DNA of 32,107 bases. Source: Bacteroidia bacterium (GTDB taxonomy: Bacteria > Bacteroidota > Bacteroidia > Bacteroidales > Azobacteroidaceae). Under the pieces are notes generated by a model. The model worked only from the letters and a program-made list of their open reading frames with translations, was not told the DNA's origin and searched no databases. The translations under genes and the position numbers were made by a program. This document shows positions 15,383 to 24,800 of this stretch, one piece after another; position 1 is the stretch's first letter; each line of letters begins with the position of its first letter. The DNA is taken from the NCBI GenBank assembly GCA_025996815.1, contig BNTT01000023.1, forward strand, positions 1-32,107. The letters are read 5' to 3'.

Positions 15383-16189
15383 TCAGCAGAATATCCTGGT
15401 CGCTATCTGCCGGACGAAAGCGGATAACACGGAAAATAACCTGTTTAAAGTCAAATCAAAATTTTTAACGACATCCAATTTTCTGTTCTCCATCAAACGC
15501 CCAACAAAGAGCAAGCCTTGGTTGGATTTCATTTCACTGAATGCCTTTCCGGAGGATTGACCTCTGTCAAACACATATACCAGGGCATGGTCAGGCGTCC
15601 GTTTGAAATGCTCCTTTACGTTTTCCGGCAACGCCAACGATTCATTAGCATATTTCTCTTCCGTGTGCACAGCCGTACAGGTGCCGTACATGCCATCGTA
15701 GTTGAGCGTATATTTGACCATCTTTTTCTTTTTGTATTCATTGCCGCAGGTCATGCCTTCCTTCAATTTATTGGATGTTTCAGCCACCAGCGAACTGTCC
15801 ACCCGTTGTAGTTGCAAACCGGCAATGCTCCGGGCGGGATACAGGCGCGAAAATGCCGCTAATATATACTCATAAACCTGCGCAAAAAATTCAACATTCA
15901 GACTTGACAAACGTTCGGAAACCGAACTGTGCGACAATGTTTCTTTGTCCGTTTCAACATTGAACAATAGTCTGAACTGCGGAGAAGAAAACACGTCGGC
16001 AAGACCGCGCTGACCCAACTTGTCGATGGTTAACATGGCATAAAACAGCATGTTAAATACCATCTTCCCTTTAAGCACTTTAGCATAATAATCCACTTGG
16101 GTATTCCGGGCTATTTCGACAAAAACCTCTTCCGGAATCAATCGCAATAACTCGGACAATTGCAACGAATGTTTCTTAAATATAGCCAT
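15383..16189 (-). CDS. IS4-family transposase, N-terminal part (frameshifted)
   Basis: Starts at ATG 16189 with a DUF4372-like N-terminus (FKKHSLQLSELLRLIPEE), then the first catalytic Asp in QRVDSSLVAETS and the second in VYVFDRGQSSGKAF. It loses the true frame near KNFDLTLNR, where a one-base insertion (for example in GATTTGAC at ~15460) would restore DFKQVIFRVIRFRPAD and link to the C-terminal ORF. Both parts look otherwise undamaged, so the frameshift is recent or a sequencing error. No slippery heptamer/stem arrangement was obvious. Confidence 0.78.
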   Translation of the reverse strand: MAIFKKHSLQLSELLRLIPEEVFVEIARNTQVDYYAKVLKGKMVFNMLFYAMLTIDKLGQRGLADVFSSPQFRLLFNVETDKETLSHSSVSERLSSLNVEFFAQVYEYILAAFSRLYPARSIAGLQLQRVDSSLVAETSNKLKEGMTCGNEYKKKKMVKYTLNYDGMYGTCTAVHTEEKYANESLALPENVKEHFKRTPDHALVYVFDRGQSSGKAFSEMKSNQGLLFVGRLMENRKLDVVKNFDLTLNRLFSVLSAFVRQIATRIFC

Positions 16190-16377
16190 CTTTGTTTTTA
16201 TTTTTATTTTTCATGCTATATATAACGAAAAAATAGTTTGTTTAGTATTTAAAAATGTTAAATATCTCATGGTTCCTTCCGAACGCGACCCGATCCTTGC
16301 CCCACGCTAGTGCTCGTAAGGTTTTCAGCTATCTCATCCGTAGGGGCAACATCCAAGCAATCTTCCGACCACGACTG

Positions 16378-16644
16378 GGCACAGCCCTGAACACGCACCC
16401 CCATGTGAGCCATCTTGCCAACAAGAAAATCAAGAAGTTGCTCACACAGGCGGCACTGTGTGCGATACGGCACGATAAGAAGATGCGGCAATATTATGAG
16501 CGAAAACGGGCAGAAGGCAAGCACGAGGGCGTAATCATCAACAATGTGCGCAACAAACTTATTCATTGCATTTTTGCAGTAGTAAACAGCAAAGTCTTTT
16601 ATCAGGAAGATCATCTTAATCCTCTGAAAAAGTCTATTGCTTAA
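16378..16644 (+). pseudogene. IS110-family transposase C-terminal remnant
   Basis: From GTALNTHPHVSHLANKKIKK to the end (YYERKRAEGKHEGVIINNVRNKL...FAVV), the translation is the C-terminal Transposase_20-type region of IS110 transposases, including the conserved Ser-containing SH-ANKK and Y-R-K-GK-...-N-VR-KL blocks. Homology begins exactly where the IS4 terminal repeat ends; upstream codons in the same frame back to 16255 are only the IS4 end translated. The N-terminal DEDD catalytic domain is absent, so it is inactive. Confidence 0.78.
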
Positions 16645-16786
16645 ATAATGTTAAATTAGTGATTTTTTATTGAGTTTTGTTTGGATATTAACATAGAATT
16701 CGGTTAAATCTTTTCTTTCTCACAACAAAAGTAAAGATTTTTACCCGGATTTTAAATTCTCCGCAAACTTAAGGTTATGAAAATCC

Positions 16787-16800
16787 CGCCCTTTCGGGCG
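16787..16800. repeat. Small GC hairpin in an otherwise empty gap
   Basis: CGCCC-TTTC-GGGCG forms a 5-bp stem in the 246-bp gap between the IS110 remnant and the GNAT gene end. No T run follows directly on either strand, so terminator function for the minus-strand folK-GNAT transcript is weak. A CAAAAGTA (reverse TACTTTTG) lies near 16725. Nothing else was recognised in the gap. Confidence 0.35.
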
Positions 16801-16890
16801 ACAAGCAAAACAGGGAAGCGAAACCATAATTGAAACGCATACTTACAGCAAAGATGACTTTCAATCCGATTTACCAATCATTTCGCCGGA

Positions 16891-17436
16891 TTACATATTT
16901 AAGGTCGGCGAGGCAATGAGCCGCTGCATCACCGCCACATCGGCATAGCCGGAGGGGGTTTTTAGCCAATTTTTGAGCACGCCGCTTTGTTCGTAGCCTG
17001 CTTTTTGGAGCAGGCGGAGGCTCGGCTGGTTGGTGAGCGGCGCGTGGGCATAAATCTGTTGCAGGTGCAGTATTTCAAACGCATAGTCCGCCATCAGTTG
17101 AAGGCTTTGCATCGCCAATCCTCGCCCGCGGAAGGGCTTATCCACCAAAATGCCGATGCCCGCCCGCCCGTTCAGCGGGTCGAAATCGAATAAATCAATC
17201 GTGCCGACGGGCGTTGCCGACTGCTTTTCGATAATCATCAGGCGCAGTTGATTGGTCTGAAAAATGTCGTGCTGCTGCTGTTGCGCGAGATATTCCCGCA
17301 ACGTAAATTTGGAATAGGGCGTCAGCGTGGAGCCAACGTGCCACAGTTCCGTATCGTTTTCCCAGCGATAGAGCGTGTCCAGGTCTTCCGGCTCTAATGC
17401 GCGCAGCAACAGGGTGTCGTTTTCAAGCAGTTTCAT
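16891..17436 (-). CDS. GNAT-family N-acetyltransferase (RimJ/RimL-like)
   Basis: 181 aa from ATG 17436 (MKLLENDTLLLRALEPEDLDTLYRWEND); longer ORF starts run back through folK. Acetyl-CoA-dependent acetyltransferase of the Acetyltransf_3 type: the N-terminal LRALEPEDLDTLYRWEN block, PVGTIDLFDFD, and the acetyl-CoA loop in VDKPFRGRGLAMQSL, then YAHAPLTNQPSLRLLQKAGYEQSG. The substrate is unknown; relatives modify protein N-termini, amino sugars or antibiotics. The start overlaps the folK stop by 4 bp, so it is translationally coupled to folK. Confidence 0.88.
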   Translation of the reverse strand: MKLLENDTLLLRALEPEDLDTLYRWENDTELWHVGSTLTPYSKFTLREYLAQQQQHDIFQTNQLRLMIIEKQSATPVGTIDLFDFDPLNGRAGIGILVDKPFRGRGLAMQSLQLMADYAFEILHLQQIYAHAPLTNQPSLRLLQKAGYEQSGVLKNWLKTPSGYADVAVMQRLIASPTLNM

Positions 17437-17840
17437 ACGTCTTTTATTTCGTTTAGCGGGTTGAGCACAAATGGACGCTGCCGATAGAGCGGATGCGGCA
17501 GGGTGAGTTCGTCGGAGGCGCACGTTACGTTGCCATAGAGGATGATGTCGATGTCGATGAGGCGGTCGTGATAGCCGCTGTCGCGCGTTGGGAGCCGTCC
17601 CATACGCCGTTCGATGGCTTTGACGGCGTGCAGCAGGTCGAGCGGCGGCAAATCCGTGTCGATGCGCACCGCCATATTCAAAAATTCGTTTGCCGACTCA
17701 AAGCCCCAGGGAGCAGTGCGGTGGACAGACGAGCACGCGGTGATAGTTCCCGCCTGCCGGTTGAGCCAATCCATCGCCGTCTGCAAATTGCGCGCTTTGT
17801 CGCCCAGATTCGTGCCAAGTGCCAGATATGCTGTTGTCAT
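17433..17840 (-). CDS. folK: HPPK, folate biosynthesis pyrophosphokinase
   Basis: 135 aa, 2-amino-4-hydroxy-6-hydroxymethyldihydropteridine pyrophosphokinase, transferring pyrophosphate from ATP in folate synthesis. Motifs: LALGTNLGDKARNLQTA at the start, SSVHRTAPWGF, FLNMAVRIDT, IERRMGR, and the metal-binding RLIDIDIILYG followed by LPHPLYRQRPFVLNPL. Slightly short for the family (about 150-160 aa) but complete. Probably transcribed from the reverse TACCTTTG at 17864 as a two-gene unit with the GNAT gene. Confidence 0.93.
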   Translation of the reverse strand: MTTAYLALGTNLGDKARNLQTAMDWLNRQAGTITACSSVHRTAPWGFESANEFLNMAVRIDTDLPPLDLLHAVKAIERRMGRLPTRDSGYHDRLIDIDIILYGNVTCASDELTLPHPLYRQRPFVLNPLNEIKDV

Positions 17841-17863
17841 CGACTGTTAATCTCTGCCATGCT

Positions 17864-17871
17864 GCAAAGGT
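17864..17871 (-). promoter_or_regulatory. TACCTTTG -7 box for folK-GNAT
   Basis: Reverse-strand TACCTTTG 23 nt upstream of the folK ATG, divergent from the flavin reductase box 40 bp away. Confidence 0.65.
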
Positions 17872-17911
17872 AGTAATAATTCTTCAATAGATAAACACGG
17901 AAAATTTTTTG

Positions 17912-17919
17912 TACCTTTG
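17912..17919 (+). promoter_or_regulatory. TACCTTTG -7 box, near-leaderless flavin reductase
   Basis: TACCTTTG followed by five C and then ATG at 17925. The spacing is identical to lipB, implying an mRNA with little or no 5' leader. Confidence 0.65.
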
Positions 17920-17924
17920 CCCCC

Positions 17925-18491
17925 ATGAAGCAAAATTGGAAGCCCGGCACGCTGATTTATCCGCTCCCCGCCATTATGGTGAGCGTGGGTAGCGATGTGT
18001 CGGAACACAACATCCTGACGGTCGCCTGGGTGGGCACTATTTGCTCAGACCCTGCGCTGTGCTACATTTCCGTGCGCCCGGAGCGGCACTCCCACGCCAT
18101 TCTCAAAAAGAACAGGGAGTTTGTGCTCAACCTGACGACCGAAAAATTGGCGCGGGCAACGGACTGGTGCGGCGTGCGCTCGGGAAAAGATTACAACAAG
18201 TTCGATGAAATGGGACTTTCTGCGGGCAAATCGACGATTGTGCAGGCACCCTACATCGTGGAATCGCCCCTGAGCATCGAATGCCGCGTGAAAGAAATCC
18301 TCCCGCTCGGCTCGCACGATATGTTTATCGCGGAGGTCGTGAATATTCTGGCAGACGAGAAGTTTATCAACCCCGCGACGGGAGCCTTCGAACTGGAAAA
18401 AGCCCAACTGCTCGTCTATTCGCACGGCGGGTATTACGGAATGGGCGATTTCATCGGGAAATTTGGTTGGAGTGTGCAAAAAAAGAAGTAA
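17925..18491 (+). CDS. Flavin reductase-like FMN-binding protein
   Basis: 188 aa of the flavin-reductase-like split-barrel family (DIM6/NTAB type). Recognisable: NWKPGTLIYPLPAIMVSVGS, NILTVAWVGTICSDPALCYISVRPERHSHAIL and FVLNLTTEKLA..TDWCGVRSGKDYNKF, the usual FMN-binding surface, followed by ESPLSIECRVKEILPLGSHDMFIAEVV. Binds FMN and probably reduces it or a small molecule with NAD(P)H; the exact partner is unknown. Cytosolic, single gene; its stop abuts the convergent stop of the next gene with no gap. Confidence 0.88.
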   Translation: MKQNWKPGTLIYPLPAIMVSVGSDVSEHNILTVAWVGTICSDPALCYISVRPERHSHAILKKNREFVLNLTTEKLARATDWCGVRSGKDYNKFDEMGLSAGKSTIVQAPYIVESPLSIECRVKEILPLGSHDMFIAEVVNILADEKFINPATGAFELEKAQLLVYSHGGYYGMGDFIGKFGWSVQKKK

Positions 18492-20072
18492 CTATTTGGT
18501 GGGATGCACCTCCATCCGGCAGCCCACCTCCCGTCCGCTAACGGCAAGCCCCAAGAGAATCATCTGTTGCCCAAGGAATGGCTCGTAGTAACGTTTTTCG
18601 CGGATTTGAGCGATGGCTTGTTTGAGCAATGTCTTGAGCTTCGTTTTGGCGTGGTATTTCACCTCCACCACTATTGCCAGCCCGTCTTGCAGCAGCACCA
18701 TATCCATTCGTCCGCGGTCGGTTGGCTTTTCGCTCTCTACCGTGAAGCCCAGCAGGGTCATCCACACCTGAAATATAATGTGGTAGCGGGCTTCGTTGGC
18801 ATTTTCGGTCGTGTCGGCTTCCGGCTGCAAATTGTAGGGCACCCCGGCGAGCATCTTGCGCAAGTTATCTGTCAAGCCTTCTTCGTCGCAATTGCGGATT
18901 TGGTGCAGCATTGCTCTTCCAAGCGTTCCCAGCTGTTCCACAGGATATTGGGTGTAGGCATTCAACAAGTGCTTCATCAAGGATTCCCTCACTTCCAAAT
19001 TAGGCACTTTGAGGGTGTATTCCGGCTCTATGCCCACCAATCGTTCGCCCTTGATGGTCAAATAGCCGGTCTGAAACAGTAAAGGTATATCTCCGATAGC
19101 ATCCGGGTCGTAGCTATTGAACGCTGTAGCGTCTGCGACTATTGGTTCTAATACCGTTTTGGCGAGGCTACGCTTTTTAAGCCGATTAATCAAGAACGTG
19201 GGCGTACCGGTTTCAAACCAATAGTTGGAAAATTTTTGATTATTAAAAAACATCAGCGTAGAAAACGGGTTATAAACCGATGTTTGACCATCCCAAGTGT
19301 AGCCATCGTACCATAAGCGAATGTTTTTCAGCAATTCATTTGGTGTCATACTAAAATGGTTTGCCGTATCGCTGATATATTCCGAAAAATCGCGCTCCAA
19401 TTCTTCCTGTGTATAACCACAGATGGAGGCAAATTTATTGTTTATCGTAATGTCGTTGGGGCTGTTCAATACCGAAAAAATCGACACTTTTGCCACTTTG
19501 GTTACGCCGGTGAGAAAGACAAATTTCAGATGGTCGTCCGTTCCTTTCAATATCATGTAGAATGATTGAAGAAATGCACGGATGCCCTCTGCTTCGGGTT
19601 TACCTACAGAATTGAGTATGGGGCGGTCATATTCATCAATCAGCACCACCACCTTTTGACCCTTTTTGCGGTGCAATGCCTCAATCAATTCGGCAAAACA
19701 GCCGGAGGCAAACGGACGGGTAAGGGTTATATCATTGGTTGTGGCAATGGACTGTAAAAAGCCCCGCATATCCTTTTCGATATCCTCCCCATTGGAGTGT
19801 TGGATACTCGTCCAGTCTATCCGAATGACGGGATATTGCTGCGTCCAATCCCACTTATCATAGATGTAAAGCCCCTCAAACAGCGACTTGTTGCCCTTGT
19901 AAAGCTCTCCCAGCGTGCTCACCAGCAGCGACTTCCCAAAACGGCGCGGGCGAGAGAGGAAAACTATATGCGAACGAGTCAGTTGCTCTATCTCTCGTGT
20001 CTTATCCACATACAAATAGCCTGCACTGCGCAATTCTTCAAACGACTGAATGCCTATCGGTAACGTTTTCAT
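18492..20072 (-). CDS. AAA-ATPase-like / PD-(D/E)XK nuclease family protein
   Basis: 526 aa from ATG 20072. N-terminal AAA-ATPase_like domain (PF09820 type): LPIGIQSFEELRSAGYLYVDKT, Walker A-like RPRRFGKSLL, Walker B VVVLIDEYDRPI, and VFLTGVTKVAKVSIFS. The C-terminal PDDEXK_9-type nuclease domain shows TDRGRMDMVLLQDGLAIVVEVKY, with Asp and E-V-K as likely metal ligands. This family is highly amplified in Bacteroidales and some protist-associated bacteria; its role is not settled, and mobile-element or defence functions have been suggested. Divergent from glyA, convergent with the flavin reductase. Its GC content is like the core genes and it appears intact. Confidence 0.9.
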   Translation of the reverse strand: MKTLPIGIQSFEELRSAGYLYVDKTREIEQLTRSHIVFLSRPRRFGKSLLVSTLGELYKGNKSLFEGLYIYDKWDWTQQYPVIRIDWTSIQHSNGEDIEKDMRGFLQSIATTNDITLTRPFASGCFAELIEALHRKKGQKVVVLIDEYDRPILNSVGKPEAEGIRAFLQSFYMILKGTDDHLKFVFLTGVTKVAKVSIFSVLNSPNDITINNKFASICGYTQEELERDFSEYISDTANHFSMTPNELLKNIRLWYDGYTWDGQTSVYNPFSTLMFFNNQKFSNYWFETGTPTFLINRLKKRSLAKTVLEPIVADATAFNSYDPDAIGDIPLLFQTGYLTIKGERLVGIEPEYTLKVPNLEVRESLMKHLLNAYTQYPVEQLGTLGRAMLHQIRNCDEEGLTDNLRKMLAGVPYNLQPEADTTENANEARYHIIFQVWMTLLGFTVESEKPTDRGRMDMVLLQDGLAIVVEVKYHAKTKLKTLLKQAIAQIREKRYYEPFLGQQMILLGLAVSGREVGCRMEVHPTK

Positions 20073-20103
20073 AACACTCAATTTTTATTTATTTATAACT
20101 CGG

Positions 20104-20111
20104 CAAAGGTA
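20104..20111 (-). promoter_or_regulatory. TACCTTTG -7 box for the AAA/PD-(D/E)XK gene
   Basis: Reverse-strand TACCTTTG 31 nt upstream of the ATG at 20072, in the divergent gap with glyA. Confidence 0.65.
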
Positions 20112-20143
20112 CAAAATAATTATGAATTATGAGTTTTTTTCAC

Positions 20144-20151
20144 TACCTTTG
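20144..20151 (+). promoter_or_regulatory. TACCTTTG -7 box for glyA
   Basis: TACCTTTGCGG 37 nt upstream of the glyA ATG. A clear TTTG -33 element is not seen at the ideal spacing. Confidence 0.65.
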
Positions 20152-20188
20152 CGGCAAATTTGTTTAAACACATAAAACATAAACAGCG

Positions 20189-21469
20189 ATGAAAAGGGAC
20201 GATTTGATTTTTAGATTGATTGACGACGAGAAGCGACGCCAGACTCAAGGCATCGAACTGATTGCGTCTGAGAACTTTGTGAGCGATGAGGTGCGGGAGG
20301 CTGCCGGCTCGGTATTGACCAACAAATATGCCGAGGGCTATCCGGGCAAACGCTATTATGGTGGCTGTCAGGTGGTGGACGAGGTGGAGCAGTTGGCTAT
20401 CGACCGCCTGAAGCAGATTTTCAAAGCCGAGTGGGCAAATGTGCAGCCGCATTCGGGTGCACAAGCCAATATGGCAGTCTTTATGGCGTGCCTCAATCCA
20501 GGCGACAAGTTTCTCGGCTTGAATCTTTCGCACGGCGGACATCTCAGCCACGGCTCGCCCGTGAATTTCTCCGGCTTAAACTACACCGCATTGGAATACA
20601 ATGTGCAGGAAGCGACCGGCTTGGTCGATTACGCACAGTTGGCAGAGGTGGCGCACCGCGAGCGACCGAAGTTAATCATCGGCGGTGCCTCCGCCTATTC
20701 GCGCGAGTGGGATTATGCCAAAATTCGCCAAATTGCCGATGAAATCGGCGCAATTTTTATGGTGGATATGGCGCATCCGGCAGGACTGATTGCCGCGGGA
20801 CTGCTGAAAAATCCGGTGCAACATGCGCATATCGTTACTTCAACCACCCACAAAACCCTGCGCGGACCGCGCGGAGGCGTTATCCTGATTGGCAAAGATT
20901 TTCCGAATCCGTGGGGCAAAACCACCCCGAAGGGCGAAGTCAAAATGATGTCGGCATTGCTGGACTCCGCCGTGTTTCCGGGCACTCAGGGCGGTCCGCT
21001 GGAGCACATCATCGCCGCCAAAGCGGTCGCTTTCAACGAGGCATTGCAACCCGAATACATCACTTATCAAACGCAGGTGAAGAAAAACGCCGCCGCGATG
21101 GCTAAAGCATTGGCTGACAAAGGCTACACCATCGTGTCGGGCGGCACAGACAACCACCTTATGCTGGTGGATTTGCGCTCAAAATTCCCCGATTTGACCG
21201 GCAAACTGGCGGAATTGGCACTTGTGAAAGCCGACATCACGGCGAACAAAAACATGGTGCCGTTCGACAGCCGCTCGCCGTTCCAAACCTCCGGCTTGCG
21301 CTTCGGAACGCCCGCCATCACCACACGCGGACTGAAAGAAAATCAAATGCCCGACGTGGTCGATTTGATTGACACCGTGCTGAATAATGTCGAAAACGCC
21401 GCAATCATCGAGCAAGTTGCCAAGCAGGTGAATGCGATGATGCGGGATTTCCCGCTTTTTGGGTGGTAG
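20189..21469 (+). CDS. glyA: Serine hydroxymethyltransferase
   Basis: 426 aa PLP enzyme interconverting serine and glycine with tetrahydrofolate, the main source of one-carbon units. Motifs: [38 protein letters not shown], the PLP-contact [14 protein letters not shown], and the Schiff-base Lys222 in [14 protein letters not shown], then [20 protein letters not shown] and [14 protein letters not shown]. Length and ends are normal for the family. Its folate cofactor needs link it functionally to folK in this window. A DUF4491 gene follows 48 bp downstream on the same strand. Confidence 0.97.
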   Translation: MKRDDLIFRLIDDEKRRQTQGIELIASENFVSDEVREAAGSVLTNKYAEGYPGKRYYGGCQVVDEVEQLAIDRLKQIFKAEWANVQPHSGAQANMAVFMACLNPGDKFLGLNLSHGGHLSHGSPVNFSGLNYTALEYNVQEATGLVDYAQLAEVAHRERPKLIIGGASAYSREWDYAKIRQIADEIGAIFMVDMAHPAGLIAAGLLKNPVQHAHIVTSTTHKTLRGPRGGVILIGKDFPNPWGKTTPKGEVKMMSALLDSAVFPGTQGGPLEHIIAAKAVAFNEALQPEYITYQTQVKKNAAAMAKALADKGYTIVSGGTDNHLMLVDLRSKFPDLTGKLAELALVKADITANKNMVPFDSRSPFQTSGLRFGTPAITTRGLKENQMPDVVDLIDTVLNNVENAAIIEQVAKQVNAMMRDFPLFGW

Positions 21470-21517
21470 TCTGAACTGTGATTTTCGGGTGATTTTTTTG
21501 ATTTATATGATTGTTTG

Positions 21518-21814
21518 ATGATTGAATTTATTGCGGCTTATCATTTGACGGGGTTGCTGATTGGGTTGTTCACTTTTTTGATAATTGGGTTGTTTCATCC
21601 TGTTGTCATTAAGAGTGAGTATCATTTTGGGGTGAAGTGCTGGTGGGTGTTTTTGCTGATGGGCATTGGCGGGTTGGTGGCGGCGGTGCTGGTGCGTGAG
21701 GTGTTTTATTCATCGCTGCTTGGTGTGTTCGCCTTTTCGTCCTTTTGGAGCATTATTGAGTTGTTTCAGCAGCGGGAACGGGTGCGGAAGGGGTGGTTTC
21801 CGAAGAAAAAATAA
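21518..21814 (+). CDS. DUF4491 family membrane protein
   Basis: 98 aa from ATG 21518 (an in-frame TTG precedes it). Three hydrophobic segments (LTGLLIGLFTFLIIGLFHPVV, CWWVFLLMGIGGLVAAVLV, SSLLGVFAFSSFWSIIELF) and a basic tail (RERVRKGWFPKKK). The FLIIGLFHPVVIKSEYHFG...WWVFLL pattern and the C-terminal ELFQQRERVRKGWFP match the DUF4491 family as I remember it. Inner-membrane protein of unknown function, probably co-transcribed with glyA. Confidence 0.82.
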   Translation: MIEFIAAYHLTGLLIGLFTFLIIGLFHPVVIKSEYHFGVKCWWVFLLMGIGGLVAAVLVREVFYSSLLGVFAFSSFWSIIELFQQRERVRKGWFPKKK

Positions 21815-21827
21815 CCCGGTGAGATAT

Positions 21828-24800
21828 TCATCTGCCAAAATAAAGCACCGAAATCAAATCGTCAATCTGTGTTTTCAGTTCTTCCTGTTCTTCAAAATCA
21901 ATGGCTTCGAGGTTTTTGAGTTCTTGTAGTGTTACATTTTTTCCATTGAAATTCAATGAGTTGTCATAATATTTTTCGGAAATAAGTTTTTTTACAAATT
22001 CTGCTTTTTCTTTGATTGGCAGTTTATAGTCCTTTCCATTAAAGGTTACAATCAAATGAGTGCCCACTGTCTGGACATTTTCAAACTTTTGTATTGTAAA
22101 ATCTTTAAAATCGACAAAATCCGATAAAGTTCTTTTTTCCAAATCAAGCATTTTTCCGGCTCTCTCAATAATTTCATCTTTAATTTTTTGATTTTCAGGC
22201 GTAATTTTAGGAATGCGAAAATATTGTTTAATTGCTCTAATTCCTAATAATAATGCTTGCTCGTTTTTATTTTTCAAGTATAATTCAAAAATTTTTCTAT
22301 TAATTTTTGAATTAAGCAACGAGAACAGAAATACTATTTCTGATTGATTTTCAGAGGAAATTATCGCCCAATTAAAATCAATCATAATTTTTTTATCCGA
22401 AAAATAGAATTTATCCAAATTCATATACCTCCAAATAATTTTATATCTGTTTTCAAAAATTTTCAGCCCTTGCGAACCCTCCGGCAAACGAATGTAAGTG
22501 TTTGATATCCAATTATTAGAAAGTCCAATCTCGTAATTATTTTTATTTTTCTCTACTAAAAGCCAATCTGATTTTTCCTGCGAAATAAATTTCTTATCAA
22601 AAACAAGACCTTTGTCAAATTGAACCTCATCGTAATCCTTTAACTGTTTTTTTCGATAATCTTCAATTGACAACGTGTGTTTTGTATATTTTTTTATCAA
22701 TCGTAAAACATCTTCATTCTGTTTGATAAAATTCCAATTTTCAACACTTTCCAATAGTTCAGACTGCAAAAGATATTTTACTTTGCTTTTTCGTTTCCCT
22801 TTGAAATAGACTTTAAATGTTTCGCCTTGGGAGGCATCGTATGGTTTAAAGGTTGTAATTTCTACTTTATGATTCGTTTCGGGTCTCTTTTTCGTAACAA
22901 CAAAAATCAGCGAAGAAGTGGCAACGGCTCTTTTCTGTTCCAAACCTCTACCCACAAACACATTACCGCCAAAAGTAATTAGTTTGTCGATAGTTACAAA
23001 TTTTGCTAAATGATAACGCAAAACATCTAAATCGCCTGCGGTAAGCATTGTTTGTGGAATAATAAAACTCATTTTTCCACCTTTTTTAAGTAATGACAAG
23101 CCCAAAGCCACAAAAAATGCGTACAGATTTGGTTTGGGTGAATACGCTTTTATCCTGTCAGGAACAGTATTTAGATTTACACCATAAACATTGCTCATTG
23201 AAATAGAATGATAGTTTTTATCTTGAATTTTCTGTGTAAATAAAACATTCTGCTTGCAACATACATTGTAGCCCACATACGGCGGATTGCCAACCACAAA
23301 ATCAAAACGCAACCGCTCGCCGTTAGTGCCTTGCATCGACTCAATCATTTCCTGCAAATTTTTATTGTCGCGCATAAATGATTGGTAACCTAAATCTGTA
23401 TTTGAAAACAATGTTGGATAATCAATTTCAGGATTTACGGCACCAATTCCGGCATCAAGAAACTCGGAAATGCTGTCTTTTGTTTTGAAAACTTTTATTT
23501 TCTCATCAATCGGATTTTCAAAATCATCATTGATAATCAAAGGCAACAGTTTCATTAAAATACTCATTTCGGCAAGATATAATGGAAATTCCTCTATATC
23601 AAGCCCAAAAACATTGCTGCTGATTATTTTTTCAATTTTTTTTGCCTCTATTTCGGTAAATTTATTGCCGAAACTTTCAATGATGGCATCAACGGCAGAA
23701 TAAAGGAAAGTGCCGGCACCACACGACGGGTCGATTATCGAAATTTTATCTTGCTGATTTTTAATATTTTGTGCCGTATAACCAACTTCTTCGAGCATAA
23801 CATTTACTACATCGGGGTCGGTAAAATATTGTCCTTTGTTTTCGCCATACAAATCTTTGAGATAATTCTCGTAGATAAAACCAAAAATTTCGTTTTTAAG
23901 ATTTCCAAAATTATACTTGTCTATAAAAACAAGATTGTCAAGCCAGGGCGAAATATCGTCAATACTTAAATTGATTGCTAAATTGCTGAATAATTTGCTG
24001 TTAATAGTTTCTTGCTCTTTCGCAAACGGTTTGTAGATATGAGAAGAAACATAGTCGGCAATCACTTTAATGTTATTTAAAATGGATTGATAATTTTCTG
24101 TGTCATAAATGTATTTGCTTATTATTTTAAAAAGCGAAGCATACCATTTTATGAAATTTTTATAGTTATTATCAACAATCACCTTAAACAAAATAAATTG
24201 AATGAGGTAAGAATACGAAGTTTCGAGTGCTTTTTTGTCGTCAAAATCAGCAAAAGTGCCTCTTGCCCGCATTTTTACCGTAAATTTGCGGATAAGATTG
24301 GTTGTGTCATCAAAGAAAATTTTACGGTTTTCGCTATCATTTAAATCAAGTTTTTCATCAAAAAGTTGCAATTGCCCGATGGGGTTAAAAATCCCCGAAT
24401 AGTAGTGTTCTTGCTTGATATAATCATTCCAAAAAGCCAAAAATTCCTTTGGCTTTTCTAAAATATCCGGCAAAAGAAAGCGCGAATATTGCCCTGCCCG
24501 ATAAAATCGCCATTCGCCGCCGTCTGTAAGAATGCCGTACTGCTTGCTGTAATCAAGTTGATAGCGCATAAGTTGCGGAATGCCTTCCTTAATGCGCCCA
24601 AAGCACTTCACCTCAACAGGAATGGTCACATCATCGGCGGCATAAATCACAAAATCGGGTCTGCCCCGCTCGCCTGCCTCCGTGTCGTGTACAAAAGTGC
24701 CGAATTTGCCCGTTTTTTTAGGCGTGCTCGTCAGGCGCAACAAATCGGAACTCGTAAAAAATTCCTTTACAAATTCGTGTACGCCACTGCCAACTTCCAC

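Larger units (their letters stand above)
15008..16377 (-). mobile_element. IS4-family insertion sequence (DUF4372-type), about 1.37 kb
   Basis: Terminal inverted repeats CAGTCGTGGTCGGAAG at 15008-15023 and its complement at 16362-16377, extending to 19 bp with the adjacent GCC. Between them is one IS4-type transposase, frameshifted. The outer flanks GGCATCGCC (left) and GGCACAGCC (right) agree at 7 of 9 positions, not a clean target duplication. The left flank is a dispersed repeat and the right flank an IS110 fragment, so this copy may sit at a rearrangement junction. Confidence 0.75.

Noticed and set aside
16255..16377. N-terminal 41 codons of the IS110-remnant ORF
   Set aside because: They translate the outer end of the IS4 element and resemble nothing in IS110 transposases.
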